Below, one piece after another: positions 11,832-23,135 of a DNA stretch of 64,000 nucleotides. The notes beneath the pieces are model-generated. The model ran no database searches. It was not told where the DNA came from and saw nothing but the letters and a program-made list of their open reading frames with translations. Location of the stretch: contig CM039120.1 in NCBI GenBank assembly GCA_022036555.1, positions 26,750,227 through 26,814,226 of the forward strand. The letters are read 5' to 3'. Made by a program: the position numbers and the translations under genes. Each line of letters begins with the position of its first letter. The stretch's first letter is position 1. This DNA is from Microstegium vimineum (lineage: Eukaryota; Streptophyta; Magnoliopsida; Poales; Poaceae).

Positions 11832-12731
11832 GTAATCGGCAATCTCCTTTTTCTAGTCATCGGCAACTGTTACCGATGTCGTGACTTGAATCGGCTGATA
11901 TCCCGAGGCATTCTGTGCTAACCGATTGGCCTCTTCATTATGCAACCTTGGAATGTGTCCAAGGCGGTATTCTTTGAACTCCTTTAACAACTGCAAACAC
12001 CGCTCATGAACAGCAATCAAAACTTCACTTCAGCACTCATACGTCATGATCAATTGGTTAATCACCAACATAGAATCGCCGAAGATTTCAACAGCATCGG
12101 CACGCACTTCCCTGAGTAACTCCAACCCCTTAAGTAAAGTCTGGTATTCAGCCTGATTGTTTATTGAAGTAGCAACAATCGGCAACGAAATCCCGTACCT
12201 CTGTCCTTGGGGTGAAATCAAGAGAATACCGATACCTGCTCCATCCTTGCATGTAGACCCATCAAAGAATAGAACCCAAGGAGCAATCTCAACAAAGCTC
12301 ACCATATTGCAGTGCTGAGTAACAAAATCGGCCATCACCTGACCCTTAACAGCCTTAGCCGATTCATACCTTAGGTCAAACTCTGATAGTGCCAAAATCC
12401 ACTTACTGATTCGTCCACTCAAAATCGGCATTGATAGCATGTACTTGACCACATCATCTTTGCAGACAACAGTGCATTCGGCCGACAGTAAATAGTGTCT
12501 TAATTTAATGCAAGAGAAGTATAAACATAAGCACAATCTTTCTATGGCCGAATACCTGGTTTCAGCATCCACCAATCTTCTGCTCAAGTAATATATTACA
12601 CGTTCCTTCCCTTCAAACTCTTAAATTAAGGCTGATCCGATAACACCGTCATCGGCAGACAAATATAACCTGAAAGGCTTCCCGTGTTGTGGTGGAACCA
12701 AGACTGGAGGATTCACCAAGTATTTCTTTAT
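11832..12731 (-). pseudogene. Gypsy-2 RNase H and connection
   Basis: RNase H of the pol polyprotein. The connection to RT (12588-12731) holds several stops. The RNase H domain itself is open at 12030-12587, with FFDGSTCKDGAGIG near 12270 (first catalytic Asp), AEYQTLLKGLELL near 12140 (catalytic Glu) and GDSMLVINQL near 12070 (third Asp). The last stretch, including the HNEEANRLA motif near 11940, lies beyond a stop at about 12030, and another TAG lies near 11853. Same reading frame as the RT and integrase parts. Confidence 0.85.
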
Positions 12732-13832
12732 CTACTCTAAGGCTGACTGTTGCTCTTCTTTCCATGTAAACTTTTGATCGGCTTTCAACTTCAACAGAGG
12801 ACTAAAAGACTTAATCTTACCAGACAGATTGGATATAAATCTTCTAATGAAATTAATCTTGCCGATCAGAGACTGCAACTCAGTCTTGTTGGTGGGAGCA
12901 ACCACCTTGTTAATTGCATCAATAGACTTTCTGCCGATTTCAATGCCTCTCTGATGCACCATGAAACCCAGAAACTGCCCTGCCGACACGCCAAATGCAC
13001 ACTTATTAGGATTCATCTTTAACCCATGCTCCCTCGTGCACTCTAATATCTTCCGCAAATCGGCAAGATGCTTCTTGAAGTCTCCAGACTTAACCACCAC
13101 GTCATCAATGTAGATTTCAACTATTGTGCCGATATACTTATGAAAGATAAAATTCATTGCCCTCTGATAAGTAGCACCGGCATTCTTCAAGCCAAAAGTC
13201 ATGACTACCCACTCGAATAAGCCAACGTGACCTGGACATCGGAAAGCAGTCTTGGATATGTCTTCTTCAGCCATGAATATTTGATTATACCCAGCATTAC
13301 CATCCATGAAGCTAATAATCTGATGTCCAGCAGCAGCGTCGATCAGCAGATCGGCAACGGGCATCGGATAGCCATCCATTGGCGTAGCCTTGTTCAGATT
13401 CCTGAAATCAATGCAAACACGAAGCTTTCCATTCTTTTTATACACAGGAACCACGTTAGAGATCCAATCGGCATATCGGCATTGCCGAATAAATCCAGCT
13501 TCGATTAACTTGGTAATCTCAGCCTTAATATCGGGTAAGATAGTAGGATTGCATCGGCGTGCCGGCTGCCGAAGTGGCTGGAAACCAGACTTGATGGGTA
13601 ACCGATGTTCAACTATCGATCGGTCCAAACCAAGCATCTCTGTATAATCCCAAGCAAAACAATCTTTATTCTCTTTCAATAAATCGGTTAACTGCTGCTT
13701 ACATTGGGAATCTAACTTAGCACTAATAAAAGTAGGCCTAGGTTTACTACCATCGCCGATGTCGATTTCGAGCAAGTCATCGGCAGACGTAAAGCCCTGC
13801 CCCAATTTTCCGTCATCGGCGAACTGATCCAT
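12732..13832 (-). pseudogene. Gypsy-2 reverse transcriptase
   Basis: A long open stretch of 366 codons. RT motifs in order: CIDFRNLNKATPMDGYPMP (about 13400), FMDGNAGYNQI (about 13300), FGLKNAGATYQRAM (about 13190) and the catalytic box YIDDVVV (about 13110), all in place. The start overlaps the stop of the upstream protease ORF in TAATG at about 13830-13834. That may be a one-base decay frameshift or a real programmed junction; single-ORF pol in relatives favours decay. A stop at the 12732 end separates it from RNase H. Confidence 0.9.
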
Positions 13833-14752
13833 TAAGACTCCTCCTCAGGACCGACTGCTTGGATCAGCTTGATGCGGTAATTGGCAACTTTGAGGAACTC
13901 TTTATCCCAGGCTTCGCCAGATATACACCTGGTCTGCTCATAAGTGTCCAACTCTGCCGATGCAACAGTAGATGGGGCTTCACCACGGACGACTTCAATT
14001 CTGTCCCCGATCCACTGTACCAGGCTCTGATGCATAGTAGAAGGGATACAACAATTAGCATGGATCCAATCCCTTTCGAGGAGCAAGTTGTATGTGCCTT
14101 TGCCGCTGATTACGAAAAACGTTGTCGGCAAAGTCTTACTGCCGATGGTTAAGTCAACGCATACGGCTCCCATGGCGGTTGACACGTTGCCTTCGAAGTC
14201 CTTGAGCTTCATGTCGGTTTCGACCAAGTCCTGATCACCTTTGCCAAGCTTTCTGAACACGACATAGGGCATTATATTGATCGACGCGCCACCATCCACT
14301 AGCGTCTTGGTCATCGGCTGACCATCCACTTTGCCCTTAACAAACAGGGCCCTTAAATGCTGCCTCTCATCTTCGGCAAGCTTTTCGAAGATGGACGTCA
14401 TCGGATCCAGCACCAACTGCGCCATATCGGCAACCTCTTCATCATCGCTGATGGACGCCATGAACTCCATCGGCAACATGACAACCATGTTTATATCTGT
14501 CGATGGGTCCCTATCCTTGTGCTTCGGCCTCCATTGCTTCTCTCCCGAGGGTTCTGCACTGTCATACAGGTCGTCGCGGCGCTGGCGCTGAATCCTCCTC
14601 TTCTGGGTCTTAGTCAAACCCTTAGGGCACCATGGAGGAAGCTTGGTCTTCCAGACAGGCTGGTGCTGCTTTCCCCCGCTTACATCGGCACTTCTTCTGA
14701 TGTTGGGATCTCTGGAGAATATCTCTTCGTCGGGCACTCTAGCATTGGCCAT
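13832..14752 (-). pseudogene. Gypsy-2 aspartic protease
   Basis: Open ORF of 306 codons carrying the retroviral-type protease. The active-site motif is LVDGGASINIM near 14290, with the Asp present. The second part of the fold, TFFVISGKGTYNLLLERDW, lies near 14080-14130. The N-terminal third is basic and rich in Arg/Lys, as in the gag-protease linker of Tat elements. Translation probably enters from gag in the same frame, since frame 1 also reads through 14760-15016. It ends at a TAA at 13832-13834. Confidence 0.85.
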
Positions 14753-17498
14753 CTCCTCCAGCTCCCTCTGGTCAACACGCCTGCCAAGCCGATCATGGGC
14801 ACTGAGCTTGCCCCCCAGTCGGTCATGTGCCGATCTGTCCTCTCTGAGCGGCCTGGCGTACCTGGGTGCCTGATCATCAAAACAAGGTCGCTTACCTGAC
14901 CGATCGGCTGTGTAGTACCCATTGCATTCTGGACAGTTATCGGCAGTGGGCAGCTTGATGCCTTCTTCCCGGCAATGAACGAAGAAGGGACACCTCCAGT
15001 GGTCCTTATGTCGAAGCTATTCCCGATGCTCCTCTTCTTCTTGCCGATACTGTTCTTCACGTGATTGCCGATGATATCGCCTTGGTTGTTTGTGAGTAAT
15101 CACCACTCCAGGAGCCCTGTTGGCACTGTTACCCTCATCGGCAACCTTCTTACCCTTTCTGTCATCGGCAAACCTCCTTGCGTCGTGCTTAGGCACTTGG
15201 TAGTCAGGGTCTACCGATGAGTTCCTTCTGGCAGCTTCCGATGTCAGCACTCTGGTCTTTTCACTGATCTCCACCATGTTGTTTGGGAACGGGTGCTGGT
15301 CTATCTTCATCGGTTTCTGGACTTTAGAGTTTTCAAACTTGATACGCCCAGATTCGATCTCCGACTGCAACTGCTGCCTGAATACTTTGCAGTCATTGGT
15401 ACTGTGTGAGGTTGCATTATGCCACTTGTAGTACCTAATCTTCTTGAGCTCTTCGGCCGATGGAATCACTTGATTGGGCGCCAACTTTGATTCGCCCCTC
15501 TTGCAGCAATAGGTCAAACATCCTGTCGGCCTTGGTGATGTCGAAGGTGAACCTCTCAGTTTCTTTTTGGCTGAACGGACAAGACACAGGCTTCTTATCC
15601 TTCACCCATTCGGCTGCATCGACATTCAGCTCTTCATTCGATCCGGAATCTTCTTCTTTCCTGATGAAGGTCACCTTCTTGTTCCACGTCTTCCTGGGCT
15701 CAAAGGCTTTGATATCCTGATCGGCAATCCTCTGCACCAGATGACTTAGGCTCTCAAACTCATGGGATGCGTACTTGTCCTTGATGTGTGGCAGTAACCC
15801 TTGGAAGGCCAAATCTGCCAATTGCCGATCATCTAGAACTAGACTGTAGCACTTGTTCTTTACGTCCCGCAGCCTATGCACAAAGCTCTCCACTAATTCG
15901 TCGTTACGTTGCCTCATCTTGACCAAATCGGTAAGCTTCTTCTCATGTATGCCAGCGAAGAAGTACTTGTGAAATTGCCTCTCCAGATCGGCCCATGTAA
16001 TTATAGAGTTCGGAGGCAACGATATGAACCATGTGAATGCCGATCCAGACAATGATGAAGAGAACAATCTCACCCTTAATTCCTCCCTGCTGGCAGCTTC
16101 TCCGCACTGGATAATGAAGCGGTTGATGTGTTCCATCGTTGACGTGTCGTCTTGGCCGGAGAACTTGGTAAAATCGGGCACCTTGTACAGATTTGGAAGA
16201 GGAATCAAGTCATATGCGGGAGGATACGGAGTCCGATAAGAGTACGTGTTGACCTTGGGTTTGTTGCCGAATTGCTCTTTCATGACTTCGGCAATCTTAC
16301 CAACCCAGTATGCATCCTGCTCCTGCCGACTCATTGGCTGGTTGTCGACTGGTGGAGTCGGCTGACGCGCCTCTTAAAGATGCGTAGTAGTTGCAGGCGC
16401 AGCACCAGTCATCTGAACACTATGCATCGGTTGACTTACCGATGGGTAGTTCTGCACACTTGGCAGATTTGGCTGAACTGTCACATTCATCGGTTGTTGT
16501 ACCGATGGTCCGCTCTGAGTGTAAGTTGGGCCTCCATAATAATACATCGGCGCACCAGGTTGCTGAGCCGGCGGCTGGTTGACCCATCCAGGATTATAAA
16601 GCGTCGGCATGTGACTTACCGATGGCTGATAGTTGACCGGAGCATGCGGCTCTTGAATTCTAGAGCAATTAATCACCAGATTACCCTAGGGAACCGGCAC
16701 TCCAGCCTGACAATTCGCCACGAGAGATTGACTGCCGGTGGTTATAATGTGTTGCATCGGCACAGAGCTTGCCGATGGTGGCATCAGAGGTATCTTGGGG
16801 ATTACTTGGAGATCATCTGATGGCACTTGTATGGTTGGAGCAGGCACAGAGTTGTGCATCATATGGGCCATCGGCTGTGACTGCATTGCCGATGCTGTAG
16901 AATCCCTCCAGGCTGAAGTATCTCCCTGCACCAGATTAGAACCAGCATATAGATTCGGAGGCATACCGTATCCCCACCAGTTAGCGGGGGCTGGTCCTAA
17001 AGTTGTCGACGCTGCTGGATCTGCGTTGAGCTTGGTGATGCTGCCAGCGTTCGGCCTCGGTGATGTAGCCACATCGGCAGACGGTTCCACAGGGGTGGAG
17101 GACACCATTGGGGTCGCCGATGGACTTGTAGATGTCAATCCAGGCTGGTGATACGCTGGACCGACATATCGCGGTGAATGTCGTTCTTTGAATGTTTGCG
17201 CGACGGCATTGTAGACAGTATTGGATAGCACGCTGGAGTGGTTGATCAATGCTTGATTTACAGCTGTATTAACCATCTCCTGTAGCTTACCAGGGTTGGC
17301 GTCGTACGTGACCTGCCGTGGCAACGACGGATCTTGCTTCTGAATTGCTTCGCCGCTCCTGCTGAGGCTGAAGGACTTGAGATACAGCTGCTTGTATTCC
17401 TCCATAGCCCGCTACATGGCCTGCTTCTGATCATCTTTCAGATCGGCCTCAAAAACTTCAATGACATTCCTCTGGTTGACATCGGCGTGATCACCCAT
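14753..17498 (-). pseudogene. Gypsy-2 gag
   Basis: Structural protein that forms the virus-like particle. The ATG at 17498 opens MGDHADVNQRN and stays in frame with the long open stretches 17405-16686, 16676-16374 and 16334-15435. The Pro/Gln-rich N-terminal half is followed by a retrotransposon gag core (FTKFSGQDDTSTMEHINRF near 16170, FHKYFFAGIHEKKLTDL near 15950). Two Tat-type zinc motifs follow: YKWHNATSHSTNDC near 15420 (first Cys lost to Tyr) and CPFFVHC...CPEC near 15000-14940. Stops are at 17412-17414, 16686-16688, about 16374 and 15017-15019. A one-base frameshift lies near 15480. Most stops fit C-to-T or G-to-A change. Confidence 0.88.
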
Positions 17499-17550
17499 GC
17501 CGAATGTGTAGATTTGTATAATCGTGTCCCACCGAGCCTGCCAAAAGAGG
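17499..17550 (-). promoter_or_regulatory. Gypsy-2 primer binding site and leader
   Basis: Directly inside the 5' (right) LTR the - strand reads CCTCTTTTGGCAGGCTCGGT, the expected place for a tRNA primer site. I do not identify the tRNA. The gag ATG follows about 50 bp downstream. Confidence 0.55.
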
Positions 17551-18645
17551 TGTTGACACAAAAAATTTCAGATCTGTGAACACCTCGGGCTATTACCCAA
17601 AGCTTGGTATTCCGGAGGCGTACCAGTCGATTTGACCAATCAATCGACAAGGATGATAACTAGAACAAACTGAACGAGACGACAGCGATGCGCCCGGACG
17701 TCAAGGCTCAGATTGATCAAGGATAACTAGAGCAGAGCTGAACGAGGCAAACAGCGATGCGCCCGGATTGCCAAAGCTCAAAGGTACTCCCACGCGGAAC
17801 TAGCAAGGATTTGACGGAGATCAGGATGATGCAGCCCGTCGAAAGCTTGAAGAACTCGTTGAAAACTACAGCTAATGCAGTAAAAAGGGTAAATTGCGAT
17901 AAAAAGTAGAATAAGATAAAATTGGTTTGTTTTGAATTGGATTGGTTCCTTTTTTTCATAGCCCTCGGGCACATATTTATACTCCCGCATGGAGAGTTGT
18001 ACAAAGGCACGACACATATCCTTCCTAAAACAAACTCCTACTTTAAAGGAAACTGACTCACGCAGGAGCCGGATAACAATATTTATTTCCTAAACAAACA
18101 CACCTATTTTAAAGGAAAGTAAATGACTCATGCAAGAGTCGGACTCAAATTACTATAATAATACTGGTACAAAACACCAGTTTCCTTATTCTTTTCTTCG
18201 ATGAAAACTTTCCATCGGCAGATCCTTTTAATCCGCGCCTTCCTTCTTTTGACCACCGGTAACCTTTTGCTGCTACCAAGCGCTAAATTGCGCCCATCGG
18301 CATCGGCAACACTTCCCTGATCGGCAACATTTCCGATTAGCGTCCTTGTGCTGGTAACTCCACCAATCATCCCCATCGGCAATCGGCAACCACCCTTCAT
18401 CGGCAATCGGCAATGATCTCATCAGCCATCGGCAATGACTCTTCACCGGGAATCAGCTTCAGTAAAACTTCACCAATTAACCTTTGTCGGCAAAGATCAT
18501 CTAGCCTTCATCGGCAACGCACTTGGCCCTCTGCAGCAGTCTTATCGGCAACATTGGCTCAGAATTTTCCTGATGCCGATGGAGAACGGCCATTGACCAG
18601 TCAAGCCTTAGCCCACTTGACACGTGTCGAAAAACGGTGTCAACA
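17551..18645 (-). repeat. Gypsy-2 5' LTR (right)
   Basis: 1095 bp, TG to CA. The promoter TATA box for gag-pol reads TATAAATA on the - strand (17974-17981). It pairs with 5594-6688. Confidence 0.95.
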
Positions 18646-18650
18646 CCTTG
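18646..18650. repeat. Target-site duplication of Gypsy-2, right copy (CCTTG)
   Basis: Matches 5589-5593. The RNase H frame of Gypsy-1 resumes directly after it. Confidence 0.95.
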
Positions 18651-20320
18651 CTTAGTGGGCTGCGGATCGCCATTGACCTAGGCATAAGACGGCTCGACGC
18701 TCGCGGCAACTCCCAACTAGTAGTCAACCAGGTCATGAAGCAGGCTAACTGTGCTGACCCGCGCATGACTGCATATTGCCCGGAGGTGTGAAAACTTGAA
18801 TCCATGTTTGATGGCCTCGAACTCAACCATATACCCCGACGACTTAATGAAGAGGCCAACGCACTGGCCAAGGCGGCCTCAGGTCGAGAGCCCGCGCCGA
18901 CTGGGGTGTTTGCAAATGACCAACCAAAGTCGCCCATCGACACTGGGGAGTCAGAGACCTCCAGCTCTCCTGACACTAGCTCCTCGGCGGCCTCGAGAGC
19001 CACCGAGACCTCAACCGTCCATGGAGACGAGTTAATAGAGGCAATGAACATAGAAATAGAAGAGCCGACGTCAGAAGAAAGATATTGGAGACAGTCGTAC
19101 ATAGATCACCTGACCAAAGGTGAGCTCCCCGCGGATCAGTTGGAGGCCAGACGGCTCGCCAGACGAGCCAAGGCTTTCGTTCTCGTCGATAGTGAACTTT
19201 ACAAGCGAAGCGCGATTGGCGTTTTGCAATGTTGCATCCCAGCCGAGCAGGGGAAAAATTGTTGCAAGACATCCACCAGGGGGTTTGCGGGCATCACGCG
19301 GGAGCTAAAACCCCTGTGGGCAATGCGTTCCGGCATGGTTTCTACTGGCCGACGGCCGTGGCCGACACGCAGGCCCTGGTCCGCGCCTGCGAGGGTTGCC
19401 AGTTCTTTGCCAGGCAAATCCACATGCCTGCCCAGGCACTCCAAACCATCCCCCTCATGTGGTCATTCGCGGTTTGGGGGCTCGACATGGTCGGCAAATT
19501 TGATAAAGCACTCGGGGCCTACACTCACCTATTGGTCGCCATCGACAAGTTCACCAAGTGGATCGAGTTGCGCCCAGTCACTAACGTTAGGGAGGAGGAA
19601 ACTGCCAGTTTCTTCACCAATATCATCCAGCGCTTCGGAATGCCCAACTCCATCATCACTGATAATGGAACAAACTTCACTGCAGATGAATTCCTAGAGT
19701 GGTGTGACGAGTACCACATACGAGTTGATTGGGCTTCTGTCGCGCACCCAGAGTCCAACGGGCAAGTTGAGCGTGCCAACAGACTCATCATACAGAGGAT
19801 CAAAGCGAGAATTTTTGACTTACTAAATAAATATGGGAAAAAGTGGCTCCAAGAGCTCCCCTCTGTCTTATGGAGTCTCAGGACGACACGAAGCAGAGCC
19901 ACTGGTTTTTGACCATTTTTCCTGGTCTACGGTTCGGAGGCCGTCTTACCCACCGACCTCGAGTACGGATCTCCAAGAGTGGAGGCATACGACCCTAAGA
20001 AGGCAGAAATCTTCCTGGAAGGCGCCATAGATCAGGTCGACGAGGTCAGGGACGCCGCCCTCCTACACTCGGCTAAGTACCAACAGGCGCTATGCCGGTA
20101 CCACGATCGACATGTCCGACCAAGCAATTTTCAGCCAGGGGATCTAGTACTCCGAAAAATCCAGAGCAACAAGGAGCGGTGCAAGCTCATACCACCCTGG
20201 GAAGGACCCTACATTGTTCACGAAGTAATAAGACCAGGGGCTTATCGACTCAAGACCTTCGCCGGCAAAATCTTCACCAACGCCTAGAACATACAACAGT
20301 TACGTCGCTTCTACCCCTAA
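18651..20320 (+). pseudogene. Gypsy-1 pol: rest of RNase H and integrase
   Basis: Resumes directly after the Gypsy-2 TSD. The RNase H end shows LVVNQVMKQA near 18720 and IPRRLNEEANALAKAA near 18825. The integrase zinc region has HQGVCGHHAG near 19280 and CEGCQFFA near 19390. The catalytic core has GLDMVG (19480), ITDNGTNF (19655) and SNGQVERANR (19755), so D, D and E are present. The C-terminal module 19979-20287 includes QPGDLVLRKIQ and WEGPYIVHEV. A frameshift near 19230, stops at about 18790 and 19910, and a TAG at 20285-20287 break it. The natural end is the TAA at about 20318-20320. Confidence 0.88.
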
Positions 20321-20542
20321 AAATCCCTCATTACAACATTCAAGTCAAAGTTTTTCTTCATACACATCACAAAGTCTTGGAAAGAGCCTTTCTTCCATAC
20401 ACGACATGCAAAGAAACCTCTTACCCGGGGGCTACCTGATACACACGAAACAAAAGAAAAATTTGAACAAATATACACAACCCAAGTTCATTGCAACCAT
20501 TCCAAAAGCAAAAGAACCAGAGACTGGACAAGCTGCTCAGCA
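20321..20542 (+). other. Gypsy-1 region after pol, with PPT-like copy
   Basis: Non-coding. It contains CCCGGGGGCTA at 20424-20434, matching the functional-looking tract CTCGGGGGCTAT before the 3' LTR (60352) and a third copy at 60244. Confidence 0.5.
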
Positions 20543-21316
20543 TTACAGCCTCATCCTACGGACGCAATAGGCAACCTCATCGGAGAAATGCATACTCCAG
20601 AGATCGAACTCATAGCTACGAAGACACTCCGGGCTACAGTACATAGTAGCTCCGGCCAGATTCTCGCTTGCCGGTCCAGAATGCCCGCACTTTTTGCAAG
20701 TGTAGACAGGGTAATGATCGACCACTATCATTGGCACGTGCCGTGGGCAACGAATGTCCATCCCCCGTGTGATGATGCGAAGATCCTTGCGGGAGTCAAA
20801 ATGGAGTGAGTTGAGGCCGCGGTTGCCCCAACTACCATCTGGAAATGCGCCGCTGGTAGTCTGGTTGAGGAGAGCGAGAGCCTCGGGGTTCGCCGGATCT
20901 ACAAAGTACAGCAACATGGCTCGAAAGTACATCGCTCCAACATCTCCTGCCAGGATCGCTCGGTTGATGAGCTCCCAACCAGAGGGGTCCTGCCCGCACA
21001 GCATCAGCTTCTCCACGCCACAAAAGCACGAGGCCTCCCGATGGCTAGCCTTGAAGAAGTGATGCACAAGAACCGCTTCTCGAAGCATATAGCCGGACTG
21101 ACAATAACACTGCATCACCCGGAGGGACAAAAACCGAGCCAGCTCGCCGCCGTTGCAAATCCTCCGAAAAAGGCCGCATACCTGGCGAAGGTACATGTAG
21201 ATGGTATAGCTGATCCCACGGTCGATGGCGCGAAGAAGGATTTGGAAGAGAAGCTCCTCCGGCAGCATCAGCTGAGCACAAGGCACCATGGCGAGGCGAG
21301 CGCGACCAGCATCCAT
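20543..21316 (-). CDS. Gypsy-1 antisense gene: F-box-like protein with C-terminal cysteine pairs, intact
   Basis: An uninterrupted 257-residue ORF from ATG 21316 (the frame is open upstream but has no earlier ATG). An F-box-like segment, LPEELLFQILLRAI, lies at about residues 17-65. A middle part, AGDVGAMYFRAMLLYF, resembles a single Sel1-like repeat. The C-terminus carries CKKC (207-210) and CSPEC (227-231), a likely zinc site. This resembles the plant At2g35280-like F-box family; F-box proteins usually act as substrate adaptors of SCF ubiquitin ligases. It lies antisense to Gypsy-1 pol, between pol and the 3' LTR, the place where Tat elements carry extra genes. All other ORFs of Gypsy-1 are broken, so its intactness stands out. 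It could instead be a captured host gene fragment or a chance survivor. Confidence 0.7.
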   Translation of the reverse strand: MDAGRARLAMVPCAQLMLPEELLFQILLRAIDRGISYTIYMYLRQVCGLFRRICNGGELARFLSLRVMQCYCQSGYMLREAVLVHHFFKASHREASCFCGVEKLMLCGQDPSGWELINRAILAGDVGAMYFRAMLLYFVDPANPEALALLNQTTSGAFPDGSWGNRGLNSLHFDSRKDLRIITRGMDIRCPRHVPMIVVDHYPVYTCKKCGHSGPASENLAGATMYCSPECLRSYEFDLWSMHFSDEVAYCVRRMRL

Positions 21317-21454
21317 CTCATAGGCAAGATCAGCGCACCTCCTCGACGACGATGAAAAACCCTCTTCTCTCACCCCCCTTAGCAGGCGCTAGTAGGCACA
21401 GAAGGGAAGAAGAAGACTGAGGAGAGCGGTGGGGAGTTAGTCCAGACCCACCGC

Positions 21455-21463
21455 AATATATAG
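21455..21463 (-). promoter_or_regulatory. Candidate TATA box of the F-box-like antisense gene
   Basis: The - strand reads CTATATATT about 140 bp upstream of the ATG at 21316. Spacing fits a plant promoter with a leader of about 100 nt. Confidence 0.5.
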
Positions 21464-22463
21464 CATGGGGACACTGCCTTCCCATCATCCACACACGTGC
21501 TCCTCGGGCCCATAGAGACGCGACTCTTTGTTTTTCAGGCATGAACAGTACCGGCAAACCACCAAAGGACACATAGGTCATTCGTGCTAAACCAAGCGAC
21601 TAATCGCCACAAGGGTCCCCGGACCACGAACAATGCCAACTTCCTAGGAATAAGCAAGTGTCAATAAGAACATAACAAATCCACCATGACTAAAGGTAAG
21701 AACGATCGGTAAGTACGTCCATTCAAAAGAACATTCAATTCTTTTTTATCCCCTCTATGCAAAATGCAGGGACAAAAATGGGGTAATAGTCAAAAGATTG
21801 TTTGTTACCCGTCATACTCATATAACAAATGAGGTAACCAGGCTAAGGGATCTTGGCTGGCCCAAAACATTACGGGTTCTACAACCTCCCTGGCCAAAAA
21901 ACAAAAAGTGAGGGACATTGCTAAGTGGGCCCTAGCGGTCGGAACGTAGACGTCTTCACGTCGAACGCGCTTAGTGAACATGTTTAGGCTTCGACAGATA
22001 ATAGAATATGTGGTAAACCCCTCGAGGGGCGGCATCGAGCCCTCGGATCCCATCGAACGGATCCGGGTACTATACGTATCGACTGTTGAAGATTAGAGAT
22101 CGGTCCACGATGGACTTCCACCGGTGCGTGCCTCCACGGATGAGGACCCGGGTTCTCACCTCAATCACTCGTTTGTAACTCACCGAGCACTCGATCTCGG
22201 CCACCGAGGTAAGATACGAGGTTGCTCACTTCCACATCCTAGACCATGAGGGTGCGAGGAAGAAACATGGGAGCCGCACGATGACGGTCCCGAAACGCAT
22301 GGTCCAACAAACACGATAGGCAAACTAGCAAAGGCCTAGAAAATGGAAACGATAGCTAAAACGACGATTATAGAAGCTAAAGATAGAGGCTCAGCAGGCC
22401 CAGTCCATACAAGAAAAATAAAAGCACGTCGACCGGTGCGACACATCCATGGAGAACCAACGA
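21464..22463. other. Gypsy-1 internal region without recognised gene
   Basis: About 1 kb of mixed composition between two antisense coding stretches. I see no conserved motif or long open frame that can be supported. Confidence 0.5.
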
Positions 22464-23066
22464 TCACGGGGGCCCCGCCCTCGGCTCCTTTGCCAGGACC
22501 TCATCGGCCGGCACGACGTCGACGATGGCCTCCGCCGCGTTAGAAAGATGCTCGATGAGGAAACCCGGCGGCATCTACCATGTCCGTCCCAGAACGTACT
22601 CGGCCATGGCAAACGCGACGCCAGCACCACGGAAGATGGCACGCGTGACGACATTGCGGACGCATGCAGGAACGGCTTGAAGGCGCTTGACCACGGTTCA
22701 TGGATCAATCAACTGATCACGAAGGCAGTAACCCGCCTGAACGGACCCTAGCAGGCTCTGGCGAAAACCTTCAAGCACTGGGCAAAGCAACTCTGTATCC
22801 TCAATTCAGCGAAGGTTCTGCATTGGGCGACTGAGCAACTCCTCCAGCAAACTCCGAGACCGGTGCATGGGAGGTGTAGGCACAAACCCCGGTAGCGCTG
22901 GGACCACGGCTGGACGGACGACACCTCCTAGACCCACGCGGAACACCGGACAGGTTGGTGTGAGCAGGTCGGAAGGCACCGCCCACACCTCGAAGCCACG
23001 AGGGAGGGAAGCGTTAGGGGACGGATAAGGCCTCCTAATCAAAACAGGAGAAAAATCAGTCAACAC
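22464..23066 (-). pseudogene. Gypsy-1 second antisense coding stretch, unrecognised
   Basis: The - strand frame runs from about 23066 to a TGA at 22464-22466 with only three internal stops (after PMQNLR near 22806, before TVVKRLQAVPAC near 22690, and after EYVLGRTW near 22580). All three are TGA or TAG. The readable part includes FRGAGVAFAMAEYVLG and AAEAIVDVVPADEVL, a helical Ala-rich C-terminus. An intron acceptor-like TTTTGATTAG precedes GAGGCC near 23035. I do not recognise the family. It may be the 3' part of a gene whose first exon lies at 45296-45348, beyond the Gypsy-3 insertion. Confidence 0.4.
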
Positions 23067-23135
23067 CCAAGCTATAACAACAAAAAGACATCAAGGATGG
23101 TACAATGCGAGTACCATCCCTCCTCTGTCATCAGA

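Larger units (their letters stand above)
5594..18645 (-). mobile_element. Gypsy-2: full-length Tat-lineage Ty3/gypsy element
   Basis: The ends are TGTTGACAC and GTGTCAACA. LTRs at 5594-6688 and 17551-18645 are both exactly 1095 bp. The 5-bp target duplication CCTTG is at 5589-5593 and 18646-18650. Coding order on the - strand is gag, protease, RT, RNase H, integrase, and an antisense + strand gene lies between pol and the 3' LTR (the left one). By eye the two LTRs differ at about 19 positions, mostly transitions. At the commonly used grass rate of 1.3e-8 per site per year this suggests an age well under one million years. It sits in the RNase H of Gypsy-1. Confidence 0.95.

Noticed and set aside
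21464..22463. Gap in Gypsy-1 as a separate inserted element
   Set aside because: No terminal TG/CA pair with a target duplication could be found there.
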